Notes: generated by a model not told the origin, from the sequence alone. Shown: positions 19,778-28,566, counted from the stretch's first letter. The stretch is DNA of 64,000 bases from Nocardia transvalensis NBRC 15921 (GCF_000308875.1 NZ_BAGL01000055.1:271689-335688), one strand, 5' to 3'. A program made the numbers and translations.

Positions 19778-20917
19778 ATGCGGACCAGCCTGCTCCCCCA
19801 CGTGGCCGCCGCCAACACGCTGACGCGCCGGTGGTGTGCCGTGGCGGGGACCGGCGATTTCGTGCTGTCCGGATGTGGCGTGTGGCCGCTGCTGGGGCTG
19901 CTGGCGACGGCGGCGAACGCACCCGCTCGCACGGAACTCGCTGCGGCGGTGGGGCTTTCGGCTGACGACGCGCACGAGGCCGCCCTGCGGCTACTGGCGG
20001 AACTGGACGAGGCCGAGACCGTCTCCGGCGCCCTCGGCGTGTGGGTGCGCGAGGATGTGGAGCTGCGCGCGGAGTGGGCGCGGTCGCTGCCGGAGGGCGT
20101 CGTGGAGAAACTGACCGGGCAGCCCGCGCTCGACGCCTGGGCGGACCGGCGCACGGGCGGCCTGATCGACCGGTTCCCGCTGACGGTCACCGCCGATACG
20201 CTGCTCGTCCTCGCCACCGCGATCGTCGCCCGAACCCCTTGGCTGCAGCCGTTCGACGACGATGTGCTCGAGCCCGGGGCCGGCCCGTGGCGCGGGCATC
20301 GCGGGCCCGGGCTGTCCCGGTTCTCGAGCGACCTCGGCGATGCCGCCCTCCTCGATGCCGCCGAACCGGTCACCCGCGTGACGGTGCGCGGGCGCCACGA
20401 CCTCGATGTACATCTCCTGCTGGGCGACGGCGCGCCGGGCGACATTCTCGGCGCGGGCCTCGACGCGCTGGACGGTTCGATCGACGCGCGGACCGCCCTG
20501 CCGATCGGCACCGAAGGGCCGGGCCTGGTCGTGCGGGAGACCCGCGCGTTGGCGGACACGGTGCGAATTCAGGTGCCGCCGTTCGTGATTCGCTCCAGCC
20601 ACGATCTGCTTCGGCACGCGGATCTGTTCGGCCTGCGCACCGCGTCCGATGATGGCGCGGGTCGTTTTCCGGCCATCTCCCAAACCCCGCTCTACGTCGC
20701 CGACGCCGCGCAGGACGCGCTGGCCCGCTTCACCCGCGAGGGTTTCGAGGCCGCCGCCGTCACGGCCGTCGCCATGGCCCGCGCCGCCGGCGTTCCCCGC
20801 CCGCGCCGGGTCACGGAAATCTCGGCGACCTTCGACAGGCCCTTCGGCTTCCTCGCCGTGCATCGGCCGACGGGCTTGGTGATCGTCGCCGGATGGGTCG
20901 CCGATCCGCCGGGCTAG
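19778..20917 (+). CDS. Serpin-family-like protein
   Basis: 379 residues, close to the ~370 typical of serpins. The N-terminal part resembles the serpin shutter/helix region (FVLSGCGVWPLLGLLATAAN, then ELAAAVG). Near the C-terminus, REGFEAAAVTAVAMARAAG matches the serpin hinge (EGxEAAAATA) preceding the reactive loop, and FDRPFGFLAVHRPTGLVIVAGWVADP matches the closing F-x-x-DRPFxF...TGxxxFxGxVxxP signature. No signal peptide is visible, so it is probably cytosolic. Whether the loop is inhibitory is unknown. Convergent with and overlapping the YciI gene by 4 bp. Confidence 0.72.
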   Translation: MRTSLLPHVAAANTLTRRWCAVAGTGDFVLSGCGVWPLLGLLATAANAPARTELAAAVGLSADDAHEAALRLLAELDEAETVSGALGVWVREDVELRAEWARSLPEGVVEKLTGQPALDAWADRRTGGLIDRFPLTVTADTLLVLATAIVARTPWLQPFDDDVLEPGAGPWRGHRGPGLSRFSSDLGDAALLDAAEPVTRVTVRGRHDLDVHLLLGDGAPGDILGAGLDALDGSIDARTALPIGTEGPGLVVRETRALADTVRIQVPPFVIRSSHDLLRHADLFGLRTASDDGAGRFPAISQTPLYVADAAQDALARFTREGFEAAAVTAVAMARAAGVPRPRRVTEISATFDRPFGFLAVHRPTGLVIVAGWVADPPG

Positions 20918-21171
20918 CCGGTGATCTCCCACTCGTACACGGTGAGTTCGGAGGCGCCGGTCGTGTGGATCGGATCGGTCTCGATCAATTCCCTTGCGGC
21001 GTCCAGGTTTTCGGCGAGAACGAGATAGGCGCCACCGCTGCCGTCGGTGAAGCCGCCACTGCATTCCAGCTGTCCGCGCGAACGAACGGCCGCCAGCCAA
21101 TCACGATGGGGCTGGACGACCGAATCGTCGAAGCGCGGGGTGCGCATGGCCATGACGAGATACTTGCGCAC
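20914..21171 (-). CDS. YciI-like protein
   Basis: 85 residues, a complete single YciI/YCII ferredoxin-like domain: start MRKYLVMAMRTPRFDDS, central HRDWLAAVRSRGQLECSGGF (the conserved His and following Gly region) and GAYLVLAENLDAARELIETDPI near the C-terminus. Probably a small enzyme or ligand-binding protein. Located 13 bp upstream of the nusB stop side, on the same strand as nusB, but likely last in that transcript. Confidence 0.85.
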   Translation of the reverse strand: MRKYLVMAMRTPRFDDSVVQPHRDWLAAVRSRGQLECSGGFTDGSGGAYLVLAENLDAARELIETDPIHTTGASELTVYEWEITG

Positions 21172-21184
21172 TACGCCTCGCCTC

Positions 21185-21703
21185 CTATGCCTCGCCGTCG
21201 CTGGGCGGGGTGGCGCGGGTGGCCGCGGCGGCGGCGCGGACCTGCGGGGCGACCTGGACGACCTGACCCAGGACGCCGTTGACGAAGCTCGGGGAGTCGT
21301 CGGTGGACAGCTCCTTGGCCAGCTCCACGGCCTCGTCGACGGCCACCACCGGCGGGACGTCGCCGGCGTGGAACAGCTCCCACACGGCGACCCGCAGGAT
21401 GGCGCGGTCGACGGCGGGCAGCCGGGCCAGCGTCCAGTCCTGCAGGTAGGACTCGATCGAGCCGTCCACCCGGTCGAGATCGTCGGCGACGCCCTCGACC
21501 AGGATGCGGGTGTACGGGTTCACCGGCGCCACGGACTGGTCGCCGCCCGCCAGCTGCTCGCGCTCGGCGAGCAGCTCGGCAGGGTCGATATCGCGGGCCT
21601 CGGCCTCGAACAGTAGGTCCACCGCGCGGCGGCGCGCCTTGTGGCGGGCGCCCAGTTTTTTGTACGAGGACTTCTTGTCCCCGGGCTGATCGGCCACAGT
21701 CAC
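21185..21703 (-). CDS. nusB: Transcription antitermination factor NusB
   Basis: 172 residues from GTG at 21703 (a second GTG six bases on is possible). All-helical NusB domain: ARHKARRRAVDLLFEAEARD, VEGVADDLDRVDGSIE, RLPAVDRAILRVAVWELFH and VAVDEAVELAKELSTDDSPSFVNGVLG are the family's landmarks. Binds boxA RNA with NusE/S10 in rRNA antitermination. It lies 4 bp after efp; the short C-terminal tail is Ala-rich. Confidence 0.95.
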   Translation of the reverse strand: MTVADQPGDKKSSYKKLGARHKARRRAVDLLFEAEARDIDPAELLAEREQLAGGDQSVAPVNPYTRILVEGVADDLDRVDGSIESYLQDWTLARLPAVDRAILRVAVWELFHAGDVPPVVAVDEAVELAKELSTDDSPSFVNGVLGQVVQVAPQVRAAAAATRATPPSDGEA

Positions 21704-21707
21704 CAGA

Positions 21708-22274
21708 TTAGGCGTTCACGCGGCCGAGATACCCGCCGCCGTCGCGGGTATCGATCTTCAGCTTGTCGCCGGTGTTGATGAACAGCGGCACCTGGATCTC
21801 GGCGCCGGTCTCCATCGTGGCCGGCTTGGTGCCCGCGCTGGAGCGGTCGCCCTGCAGACCCGGCTCGGTGTGCGTGACCGCGAGTTCGACCGTGACCGGA
21901 AGCTCCACGTACAGCACCTCGCCGTCGTGCATGGCGACCTGCACGGCCATGTTCTCCAGCAGGAACTTGGCGCTGTTGCCGAGGATCTGCTCGCCGATCT
22001 GGATCTGGTCGAAGGTGTCGCCGTCCATGAAGATGTAGTCCGACCCGTCGTGGTACAGGTAGGTCATATCGCGGCGGTCGACGGTGGCGACCTCGACCTT
22101 GACACCGGCGTTCCAGGTCTTGTCGACGACCTTGCCCGAGACGACGTTCTTCAGCTTCGTCCGCACGAACGCCGGCCCCTTACCCGGCTTGACATGCTGG
22201 AACTCGACGATCTGCTGCAGGTTACCGTCGATTTTCAGCACGAGGCCGTTCTTGAAGTCGCTGGTGTCCGCCAC
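21708..22274 (-). CDS. efp: Elongation factor P
   Basis: 188 residues, standard three-domain length. Helps ribosomes through polyproline stretches. The tip loop reads KPGKGPAF with Lys32 flanked in the near-palindromic P-G-K-G-P-A form. In actinobacteria this loop type is known to work with an unmodified lysine, and consistent with that no epmA/epmB/earP-like gene is adjacent. Preceded by a spaced RBS and followed closely by nusB. Confidence 0.97.
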   Translation of the reverse strand: MADTSDFKNGLVLKIDGNLQQIVEFQHVKPGKGPAFVRTKLKNVVSGKVVDKTWNAGVKVEVATVDRRDMTYLYHDGSDYIFMDGDTFDQIQIGEQILGNSAKFLLENMAVQVAMHDGEVLYVELPVTVELAVTHTEPGLQGDRSSAGTKPATMETGAEIQVPLFINTGDKLKIDTRDGGGYLGRVNA

Positions 22275-22322
22275 TGTCCTCGGGTCTCCTATTTCGTTTC
22301 GAACGCGTTCGGCCGACCGCGA

Positions 22323-23444
22323 TCAGTCGACCACGGTCAGCTCTTTGGTGGTCAGGGTGAGCAGTTCGGGACCCCCCTCGCGAACCACGAGCGTATCCTC
22401 GATCCGGACACCGCCGCGGCCGGGGAAGTACACACCTGGCTCGACGGTCACCGCCATGCCACCGAGCAGTGTACCCGTGCCGGTTTTGGCGATTCCGGGT
22501 GCTTCGTGGATCTGCAGGCCCACGCCGTGCCCGAGCCCGTGCACGAACAGCTCCCCGTGACCGGCGTCCTCGATCACCGAGCGGGCGGCCGCGTCGACCT
22601 CCGCGCAGCCCGCGCCCGGCTTCAGCGCCTCACGCCCGGCGCGCTGCGAGGCCCGCACCAGCTCGTACACCTCGCGCTGCCAGCCGGCGGGCTCGCCGAG
22701 CACCAGCGTGCGGGTCATATCCGAGTGGTAGCCGTTGACGACGGCGCCGAAGTCGAACTTCACGAAATCGCCCGCCGCGAGCACCGCGTCGGTCGGCCGG
22801 TGATGCGGCACGGCCGAATTCGCGCCCGCGGCGACGATCGTCTCGAAGGCGACCGCCGCGGCGCCGTGCTCGAACATCAGCCATTCCAGCTCGCGCGCGA
22901 CCTGGCGTTCGGTGCGGCCCGGGCGCAGCGCGCCGCGCTCGAGCAGGCTCGCCAGCGCGGAGTCGGCGGCCGCGCAGGCGGCGCGCAGCTGCTCGACCTC
23001 GTAGTCGTCCTTCACCGTGCGCAGCTGTTCGACCAGGCCGGGCGCGGGCACCAGCTGGAGACCGCAGCCCTGCTCGACGAATCCGCGGTGCTGATCGACG
23101 GTGACGACGTGGCTCTCGAACCCGACGCGGCCCGTCTGCCACTCGCCCGCCAGCTCGAGGATGCGCCGCGCGCTCGCCCGCGCGATCTCGGCGCGCAGGT
23201 CGGGCACCTGCTCACCGACCTGGGTGGCGTACCGGCCGTCGGTGCAGATGACCGTGCGGTCCTCGGAGCCGTCCCAGGAGTACACGAGCAGTGCGGCATT
23301 GGATCCGGTGAATCCCGTCAGGTACCTGATGTTCACCAGATCGGTCACCAGCAGGGCGTCGACCCTGTTCTCCACCAACAGGTTCCGCAGCGCGGTCCGC
23401 CGGGCCGCGTGGTCGGGGCGGCGCACCTCGTGATCAGCAGGCAT
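22323..23444 (-). CDS. pepQ: Xaa-Pro peptidase, M24 family
   Basis: 373 residues. N-terminal creatinase-like domain and C-terminal pita-bread domain with all five metal ligands visible: FDFGAVVNGYHSDMTRT (two Asp), GHGVGLQIHEAP (His), TVEPGVYFPG (Glu) and GVRIEDT (Glu). Cleaves peptides with proline at the second position. Upstream of efp on the same strand with a 48-bp gap, the conserved Mycobacteriales order. Confidence 0.93.
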   Translation of the reverse strand: MPADHEVRRPDHAARRTALRNLLVENRVDALLVTDLVNIRYLTGFTGSNAALLVYSWDGSEDRTVICTDGRYATQVGEQVPDLRAEIARASARRILELAGEWQTGRVGFESHVVTVDQHRGFVEQGCGLQLVPAPGLVEQLRTVKDDYEVEQLRAACAAADSALASLLERGALRPGRTERQVARELEWLMFEHGAAAVAFETIVAAGANSAVPHHRPTDAVLAAGDFVKFDFGAVVNGYHSDMTRTLVLGEPAGWQREVYELVRASQRAGREALKPGAGCAEVDAAARSVIEDAGHGELFVHGLGHGVGLQIHEAPGIAKTGTGTLLGGMAVTVEPGVYFPGRGGVRIEDTLVVREGGPELLTLTTKELTVVD

Positions 23445-23642
23445 GGATCTACGCTACCCGCTACCGGGCCGCGGCATATCCCGCCACCCGTGGATCGGAT
23501 GCGGTGCGCGACCGGCCCGCACGCTGCGGGAACCCGCTTCGGGCCCATGTTCCGAGCCGTCGGTTGTTCACATGCGTTGAAGTTGTCCACATTTCGCGAT
23601 CGCCTGTTCCGCGGGACGCTCGCGAGCGGGACGATAGGCGGC

Positions 23643-24092
23643 ATGACAGCCGGTGCGTTCGGGATTCTGACAGCGTGGTCCGCCGTGCTGAGCGCGATCG
23701 ATCTCCGCATGCGACGGCTGCCCGATCCGCTCACCGTCACCGGCGCGGTGGCGATCCTCGGCTACGCGGCGGCCACCGGGCGGCTGCTCGCGGCGGTCGT
23801 GGGCGCGGCGCTGCTGGCGGTGCCGTATCTACTCGTGCACCTGACGGCCCCCGCCGCGTTCGGTGCGGGCGATGTGAAACTGGCCGTCGGCCTCGGCGCG
23901 GCCGCGGCGTGCGGCGGCGGCGCCGCATGGTTCTGGGCCGGGCTGGCAGCGCCGCTGCTCACCGCGGCCGCCGGCCTCACCGCGAAGATCCTGCGCACCC
24001 GTCGTATTCGCGCGGGTCCCGCGGACGGCACCGTGCCCCACGGCCCGTCCATGTGCCTCGCCACCCTCGCCGCCCTGCTGCTCACCGGCTGA
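23643..24092 (+). CDS. Small A24 prepilin peptidase
   Basis: 149 residues from ATG at 23643; mostly membrane helices. The two catalytic aspartates of type IV prepilin peptidases are present: Asp20 (AIDLRMRRLPDPLT) and Asp77 in GAGDVKL. It lacks the N-terminal methyltransferase domain, so it is the TadV-like short form, processing Flp/Tad-type pilins or related pseudopilins. No pilus genes are within this window. Confidence 0.85.
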   Translation: MTAGAFGILTAWSAVLSAIDLRMRRLPDPLTVTGAVAILGYAAATGRLLAAVVGAALLAVPYLLVHLTAPAAFGAGDVKLAVGLGAAAACGGGAAWFWAGLAAPLLTAAAGLTAKILRTRRIRAGPADGTVPHGPSMCLATLAALLLTG

Positions 24093-24531
24093 ATCGAGCA
24101 CGCCTCGACGGGGATCCCGGCCAAAAACGTGCCGGGATAACAGCCGAGGGCACGGAGACCCGGGGTCACAGCGGAAGGCACCGAGAACTGGGATCACGGC
24201 AGGAGGCACCGAGAACCGGGGTCACAGCGGAAGGCACCGAGAACCGGGGTCACAGCGGAAGGCACCGAGAACCGGGGTCACAGCGGAAGGCACCGAGAAC
24301 CGGGGTCACAGCGGAAGGCACCGAGAAGTGGGGTGACGGCGGCAGGCATCGAGATGCAGAGATAGGCGGCGGGACGGTGGAGGCGACGGACGCCGCGACC
24401 GTGGTGGAGGGGTCGGGGCGTGGGGCTCGAGGGGGCGGGAATGCGTCGTCCACGGTGTTCGGGCGGGTGGATCGGCGAACGCGGCGGACCGGATGTCCGG
24501 CTGACGGTGCTGACGTGGAAAGATGGACGGC
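24093..24531. other. 439-bp gap dominated by a minisatellite
   Basis: After the prepilin peptidase the sequence runs into a 28-bp tandem array (24149-24362) and then about 170 bp of non-repetitive Gly/Arg-rich-looking sequence before aroC. All frames through the array are shadows: the 28-bp period is not a multiple of 3. No promoter for aroC stands out. Confidence 0.6.
24149..24362. repeat. 28-bp minisatellite, about 7.6 copies
   Basis: Units start at 24149, 24177, 24205, 24233, 24261, 24289, 24317 and a partial at 24345, with consensus beginning GGCACCGAGAACCGGGGTCA and ending CAGCGGAA. The four central copies are identical; outer copies carry substitutions, the usual pattern for replication slippage. 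There are no spacers, so it is not a CRISPR array. Likely variable in copy number between strains. Confidence 0.92.
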
Positions 24532-25737
24532 GTGTTGCGCTGGATTACTGCTGGTGAGTCCCATGGTCCCGCCCTTGTCACCATCCTCGAGGGGATGGTG
24601 TCCGGGGTCGAGGTGACGTCTGCCGATATCGCCGCGCAGCTGGCCCGCCGCCGGCTCGGCTACGGGCGCGGGGCGCGGATGAAGTTCGAGGCCGACAAGG
24701 TCACCGTGGTCGGTGGTGTGCGGCACGGGCACACCATGGGCGGTCCCGTCGCAATCGAGATCGCGAACTCGGAGTGGCCCAAGTGGACTCAGGTCATGGC
24801 GGCCGACCCGGTCGACGAGGCCGAACTGGCGGAGCTGGCGCGCAACGCCCCGCTGACCCGGCCGCGCCCGGGCCACGCCGACTACTCCGGCATGCTCAAG
24901 TACGGCTTCGACGACGCCCGCAACGTGCTGGAGCGGGCCAGCGCCCGGGAGACCGCGGCCCGCGTCGCCGCCGGGACCGTCGCGCGCCAGTTCCTGCGCC
25001 AGGCGTTCGGTGTCGAGGTCGTCTCGCACGTGGTGTCGATCGGGACCGCTCGGGCAACGGCCGGTCTCGTGCCGACCGCCGCCGACCTGGCCGCCGTCGA
25101 CGAGAGTCCGGTGCGCGCCTTCGACAAGGAGGCGGAGGCGGCGATGATCGCCGAGATCGAGGCCGCCAAGAAGGACGGCGACACCCTCGGCGGCGTCGTG
25201 GAGGTCGTCGTGGACGGCCTGCCCGTCGGGCTGGGCTCGTTCACCAGCGGCGACAACCGGCTGGATTCGCGGCTGGCGGGCGCGCTGATGGGCATCCAGG
25301 CCATCAAGGGCGTCGAGGTCGGCGACGGATTCGAGACCGCGCGCCGCCGCGGCAGCCAGGCCCACGACGAGATGCGGCCCGGTCCGGACGGAATTCTCCG
25401 GTCCACCAACCGCGCGGGCGGCCTCGAGGGCGGTATGACCAACGGCGAGCCGCTGCGGGTGCGCGCGGCGATGAAGCCGATCTCGACGGTGCCGCGCGCG
25501 CTGTCGACCGTGGACATGACCACCGGCGACGAGGCCGTCGCCATCCATCAGCGGTCGGACGTGTGCGCGGTGCCGGCCGCCGGTGTGGTCGCCGAGGCGA
25601 TGGTCGCGCTGGTCGTGGCCCAGGCGGCGCTGGAGAAGTTCGGCGGCGACTCGCTGCCCGAGACCGTCGGCAACATCACCAGCTACCTGAAGCGGATCAG
25701 TGCGCGCCCGCACATTCCGGGCGCCGACGGTTCATGA
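24532..25737 (+). CDS. aroC: Chorismate synthase
   Basis: 401 residues. Converts EPSP to chorismate using reduced FMN. I use the GTG at 24532 because it gives the family N-terminus LRWITAGESHG and GGAAAG lies about 9 bases upstream; an ATG at 24523 sits on top of that RBS. Family motifs: GESHGPALV, GRGARMKFEADKV, RPGHADYSGMLKYG and RASARETAARVAAG. The TGA overlaps the aroK ATG (ATGA). Confidence 0.96.
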   Translation: MLRWITAGESHGPALVTILEGMVSGVEVTSADIAAQLARRRLGYGRGARMKFEADKVTVVGGVRHGHTMGGPVAIEIANSEWPKWTQVMAADPVDEAELAELARNAPLTRPRPGHADYSGMLKYGFDDARNVLERASARETAARVAAGTVARQFLRQAFGVEVVSHVVSIGTARATAGLVPTAADLAAVDESPVRAFDKEAEAAMIAEIEAAKKDGDTLGGVVEVVVDGLPVGLGSFTSGDNRLDSRLAGALMGIQAIKGVEVGDGFETARRRGSQAHDEMRPGPDGILRSTNRAGGLEGGMTNGEPLRVRAAMKPISTVPRALSTVDMTTGDEAVAIHQRSDVCAVPAAGVVAEAMVALVVAQAALEKFGGDSLPETVGNITSYLKRISARPHIPGADGS

Positions 25738-27383
25738 TCGTGCAGACCGACCCGCGCCGCCCGTACGTGGTGCTGGTCGGCCCGCCCGGCGCCGGGAAGT
25801 CGACGATCGGCCGTAAGCTCGCGCGCGAACTCGGCGTCGACCTCTACGACACCGACGCCGGCATCGAGCAGGAGGCCGGGCGGACCATCCCGGAGATCTT
25901 CGCCGAGGACGGCGAACCGGAGTTCCGCCGCATCGAGGAGCGGGTGGTGCGCCGCGCGGTCCTCACCCACAAGGGCGTCGTCTCGCTGGGCGGCGGCGCG
26001 GTGCTGTCGGCCGCCACCCGGGAGCTGCTGCGCGAGCGCACCGTGGTGTATCTGGAAATCAGTGTGGCCGAGGGGCTTCGGCGCACCGGCGCCAACTCCA
26101 ACCGTCCCCTGCTGGTCGGTGACGATCCCGGCGCCAAATACCGCAGCCTGATGCGCGAGCGCCGCCCCCTCTATCGCGAGGTGGCCAGCGTCCGCGTGCG
26201 CACCGACGGCCGCAGCCCCGGCCGCGTGGTCCGCAACATCCTCGCCAAACTCGGCCTGGAGCCGGTCGAGACGGCGCCAGTCGATCCCCCGGCCCGCCCC
26301 GAGGGCGAGGGCACGTCCCGCCGTTCCCGTTCCCGCCGCCGGCGCAGGAACCGCTCGGCCAAGAACAGCACCGGGGACACCGCCACGGCGAACAGTCCGA
26401 GCAAGGGAGACCCCGCTCCCGCGAACAGTTCCGGCAAGCAGGGCACCGCTCCCGCGAACAGTTCCGACAAGCGGGATACCGTTCCCGCGAACAGTTCCGG
26501 CAAACGAGACACCGCTGCTACGACCAGCTCGGACAAGCGAGACTCCGTCGACACGCCCTCGGAGGACGCGGCGCACCCGAATCCCGCAGCGCAGGAATCG
26601 GATTCGCCCGCCACGGAACAGGGCACCAAGCGCCGCTCCCGGCGGTCCCGCCGAGGCGGCCGCCGCCGTTCCCGCGGTGCTGCCACCACACAGACGGCAC
26701 CCAGCCCCGAACACGAACCGTCCCAACGCCATTCGCCGCCCGAAGCCGGAACCACCGGTGTCGGCCAACCGGCTGCCGGAACCCCCGAGACCGCTCAGCC
26801 GATCGGCCGATCAGCCACCGAAACGCCTAACCGGGCCAGCGCCGGACCACACGGCTCATCGACGGGCAGCGGCCCCGGCTCCACCCGCACGGCCGCCGTC
26901 GCCGCGACCGCGGGGACACCGGCGGCGCGAGACGGACGGGACCCGGCACGCCGATCCCGCCGCCGCACCGCCACCCGCGCCTCCGGCGCACCCGGAGCCG
27001 CCATTCCCTCGAAGACCGCCGAGGCGAGCCACGAATCCGCCGTCCCCACGAACACCACCGACGCGAGCCACGAACCCACCATCCCCACGAACACCACCGA
27101 CGCGAGCCACGAACCCACCATCCCCGCAAACACCACCGACGCGAGCCGCGAACCCGCGATCGCCGCGAAGACCGCTGAGGGCGAATCCTCTGCCGCACAG
27201 CCGGTTTCACCAACGACAACCGGTACCCACGTAGAGGCGGGGCAGGGCGGTGGGCGATCGCGCCGACGGTCGGCGTCTCGTCTCGCCGGTCCGCCCGGCG
27301 CGGGCGCCGAGCCTGCGTCGCGGGCGGGGCATCCCGGGGAACACACACCACGAGCACTAGCAGAATCGGAGCAGCAAGCATGA
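25734..27383 (+). CDS. aroK: Shikimate kinase with a ~370-residue low-complexity C-terminal extension
   Basis: 549 residues, against about 170 for the family. Residues 1-175 are a complete shikimate kinase: Walker A GPPGAGKS (16-23), shikimate-binding DTD (39-41), Arg65, the GGG motif (86-88) and the lid arginine in NSNRPLL (124). The rest is disordered-looking: Arg/Ser clusters (RRSRSRRRRRNRS, KRRSRRSRRGGRRRSR), an 11-residue repeat of the type NSSGKRDTxPA (about five copies, from residue ~220) and a 13-residue repeat ASHEPTIPTNTTD (about four copies, near 430-480). The tail is in frame, starts without a break and its stop overlaps the aroB ATG, so it is translated as one protein. Role of the tail unknown; RNA/DNA or polyanion binding is possible from its charge. 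Confidence 0.93.
   Translation: MIVQTDPRRPYVVLVGPPGAGKSTIGRKLARELGVDLYDTDAGIEQEAGRTIPEIFAEDGEPEFRRIEERVVRRAVLTHKGVVSLGGGAVLSAATRELLRERTVVYLEISVAEGLRRTGANSNRPLLVGDDPGAKYRSLMRERRPLYREVASVRVRTDGRSPGRVVRNILAKLGLEPVETAPVDPPARPEGEGTSRRSRSRRRRRNRSAKNSTGDTATANSPSKGDPAPANSSGKQGTAPANSSDKRDTVPANSSGKRDTAATTSSDKRDSVDTPSEDAAHPNPAAQESDSPATEQGTKRRSRRSRRGGRRRSRGAATTQTAPSPEHEPSQRHSPPEAGTTGVGQPAAGTPETAQPIGRSATETPNRASAGPHGSSTGSGPGSTRTAAVAATAGTPAARDGRDPARRSRRRTATRASGAPGAAIPSKTAEASHESAVPTNTTDASHEPTIPTNTTDASHEPTIPANTTDASREPAIAAKTAEGESSAAQPVSPTTTGTHVEAGQGGGRSRRRSASRLAGPPGAGAEPASRAGHPGEHTPRALAESEQQA
26380..26540 (+). repeat. 33-bp coding repeat inside aroK
   Basis: About five imperfect 33-bp units, each encoding an 11-residue module of the form N-S-S-G/D-K-x-D/G-T-x-P-A. 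They begin shortly after the first Arg/Ser cluster. In-frame length keeps the reading frame open whatever the copy number. Confidence 0.75.
27030..27180 (+). repeat. 39-bp coding repeat inside aroK
   Basis: About four 39-bp units, each encoding the 13-residue module ASHEPTIPTNTTD with small changes (HES, REP; PAN, AAK). The two middle copies are nearly identical at DNA level, showing recent slippage expansion. Confidence 0.85.
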
Positions 27384-28519
27384 CCGATCCCACCCGCATC
27401 GAGGTCCGCACCGCCGACCCGTACCCGGTGATCATCGGGCGCGGACTGCTGAGCGAACTGGTCGAGCAGGTGACCGGCCAGCCCGGCGTCCGTACGGTCG
27501 CGATCTTCCACCAGCCCCCGCTGGCGGAGACGGCCGAGGCGGTGCGCCAGGCGCTGGCCGACGCCGATCCGGGCAGCGCCGGGGACGCGATCGACGCGCA
27601 TCGCATCGAGATTCCCGACGCCGAGGCCGGTAAGGAACTGCCGGTGGCCGGATTCTGCTGGGAGGTGCTGGGCCGCATCGGCCTCACCCGCCGCGACGTG
27701 GTGATCAGCCTCGGCGGCGGCGCGGCCACCGACCTGGCCGGATTCGTGGCCGCCACCTGGATGCGCGGGGTGAAGGTCGTGCATGTGCCGACCACCCTGC
27801 TGGCGATGGTGGACGCGGCGGTCGGCGGCAAGACCGGCATCAACACCGACGCCGGGAAGAACCTGGTCGGCAGCTTCCACGAGCCGGCGGCGGTGCTGGT
27901 GGACCTGGCGACGCTGGAGACGGTGCCGCGCAACGAGATCGTGGCCGGGATGGCGGAGATCATCAAGGCCGGTTTCATCGCCGACCCGGTCATCCTCGAG
28001 CTGATCGAGCGGGATCCGGAGGCCGCCCTCGATCCGGCCGGTGCAGTGCTGCCCGAACTGGTGCGTCGCGCGATCCAGGTCAAGGCCGATGTGGTGGCCG
28101 CCGATCTCAAAGAAGCCAGCCTGCGCGAGATCCTCAACTACGGCCACACCCTCGGCCACGCCATCGAGCGCCGCGAACGCTACCGCTGGCGGCACGGCGC
28201 GGCGGTGTCGGTGGGCCTCGTCTTCGCCGCGGAGCTGGGCCGCCTGGCCGGACGCCTCGACGACGCCACCGCCGACCGCCACCGCAGCATCCTGGCGAGC
28301 GTCGGCCTGCCCACCACCTACGACGCCGGCGCGCTCCCCCACCTGCTCGAGACCATGCAGACCGATAAGAAGACCCGCTCGGGCGTCCTGCGTTTCGTCG
28401 TCCTCGACGGCCTGGCCAAGCCCGGCCGCCTCGAGGGCCCCGACCCGAGCCTCCTCGCTGCGGCCTACGCCACCATCGCCCGCGACGAGCCCGTCACCGA
28501 CGGAGCCGTCCTGCTCTGA
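27380..28519 (+). CDS. aroB: 3-dehydroquinate synthase
   Basis: 379 residues. Second step of the shikimate pathway, making 3-dehydroquinate from DAHP with NAD and zinc. NAD motif GGGAATDLAGFVAATW (about 113-128), VPTTLLAMVDAAVGGKTGIN, and metal ligands in GMAEIIKAG and NYGHTLGHAIE. The ATG overlaps the aroK stop (ATGA). A strong hairpin terminator follows directly, so aroC-aroK-aroB ends here; no aroQ/aroD type II dehydroquinase gene follows. Confidence 0.97.
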   Translation: MTDPTRIEVRTADPYPVIIGRGLLSELVEQVTGQPGVRTVAIFHQPPLAETAEAVRQALADADPGSAGDAIDAHRIEIPDAEAGKELPVAGFCWEVLGRIGLTRRDVVISLGGGAATDLAGFVAATWMRGVKVVHVPTTLLAMVDAAVGGKTGINTDAGKNLVGSFHEPAAVLVDLATLETVPRNEIVAGMAEIIKAGFIADPVILELIERDPEAALDPAGAVLPELVRRAIQVKADVVAADLKEASLREILNYGHTLGHAIERRERYRWRHGAAVSVGLVFAAELGRLAGRLDDATADRHRSILASVGLPTTYDAGALPHLLETMQTDKKTRSGVLRFVVLDGLAKPGRLEGPDPSLLAAAYATIARDEPVTDGAVLL

Positions 28520-28528
28520 GCCGAAGAA

Positions 28529-28566
28529 ATCGGGGCGCGCCACCGACGACGGTGCCGCGCCCCGAT
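28529..28566. terminator. Bidirectional hairpin between aroB and the convergent membrane gene
   Basis: ATCGGGGCGCG (28529-28539) pairs perfectly with CGCGCCCCGAT (28556-28566). After one mismatch the inner CACCG/CGGTG pairs too, around a 4-base ACGA loop. It lies 10 bp after aroB and serves the convergent gene equally. It lacks a U-run, as is usual in high-GC actinobacteria. Confidence 0.8.

Noticed and set aside
24149..24362. Possible CRISPR array (28-bp repeats)
   Set aside because: Repeats are contiguous with no spacers, outer copies drift by point changes, and no cas genes are near.
23504..24616. ORF running through the 28-bp repeat
   Set aside because: Period 28 gives a three-frame repeat cycle, composition is not protein-like, and it crosses the prepilin peptidase in another frame.
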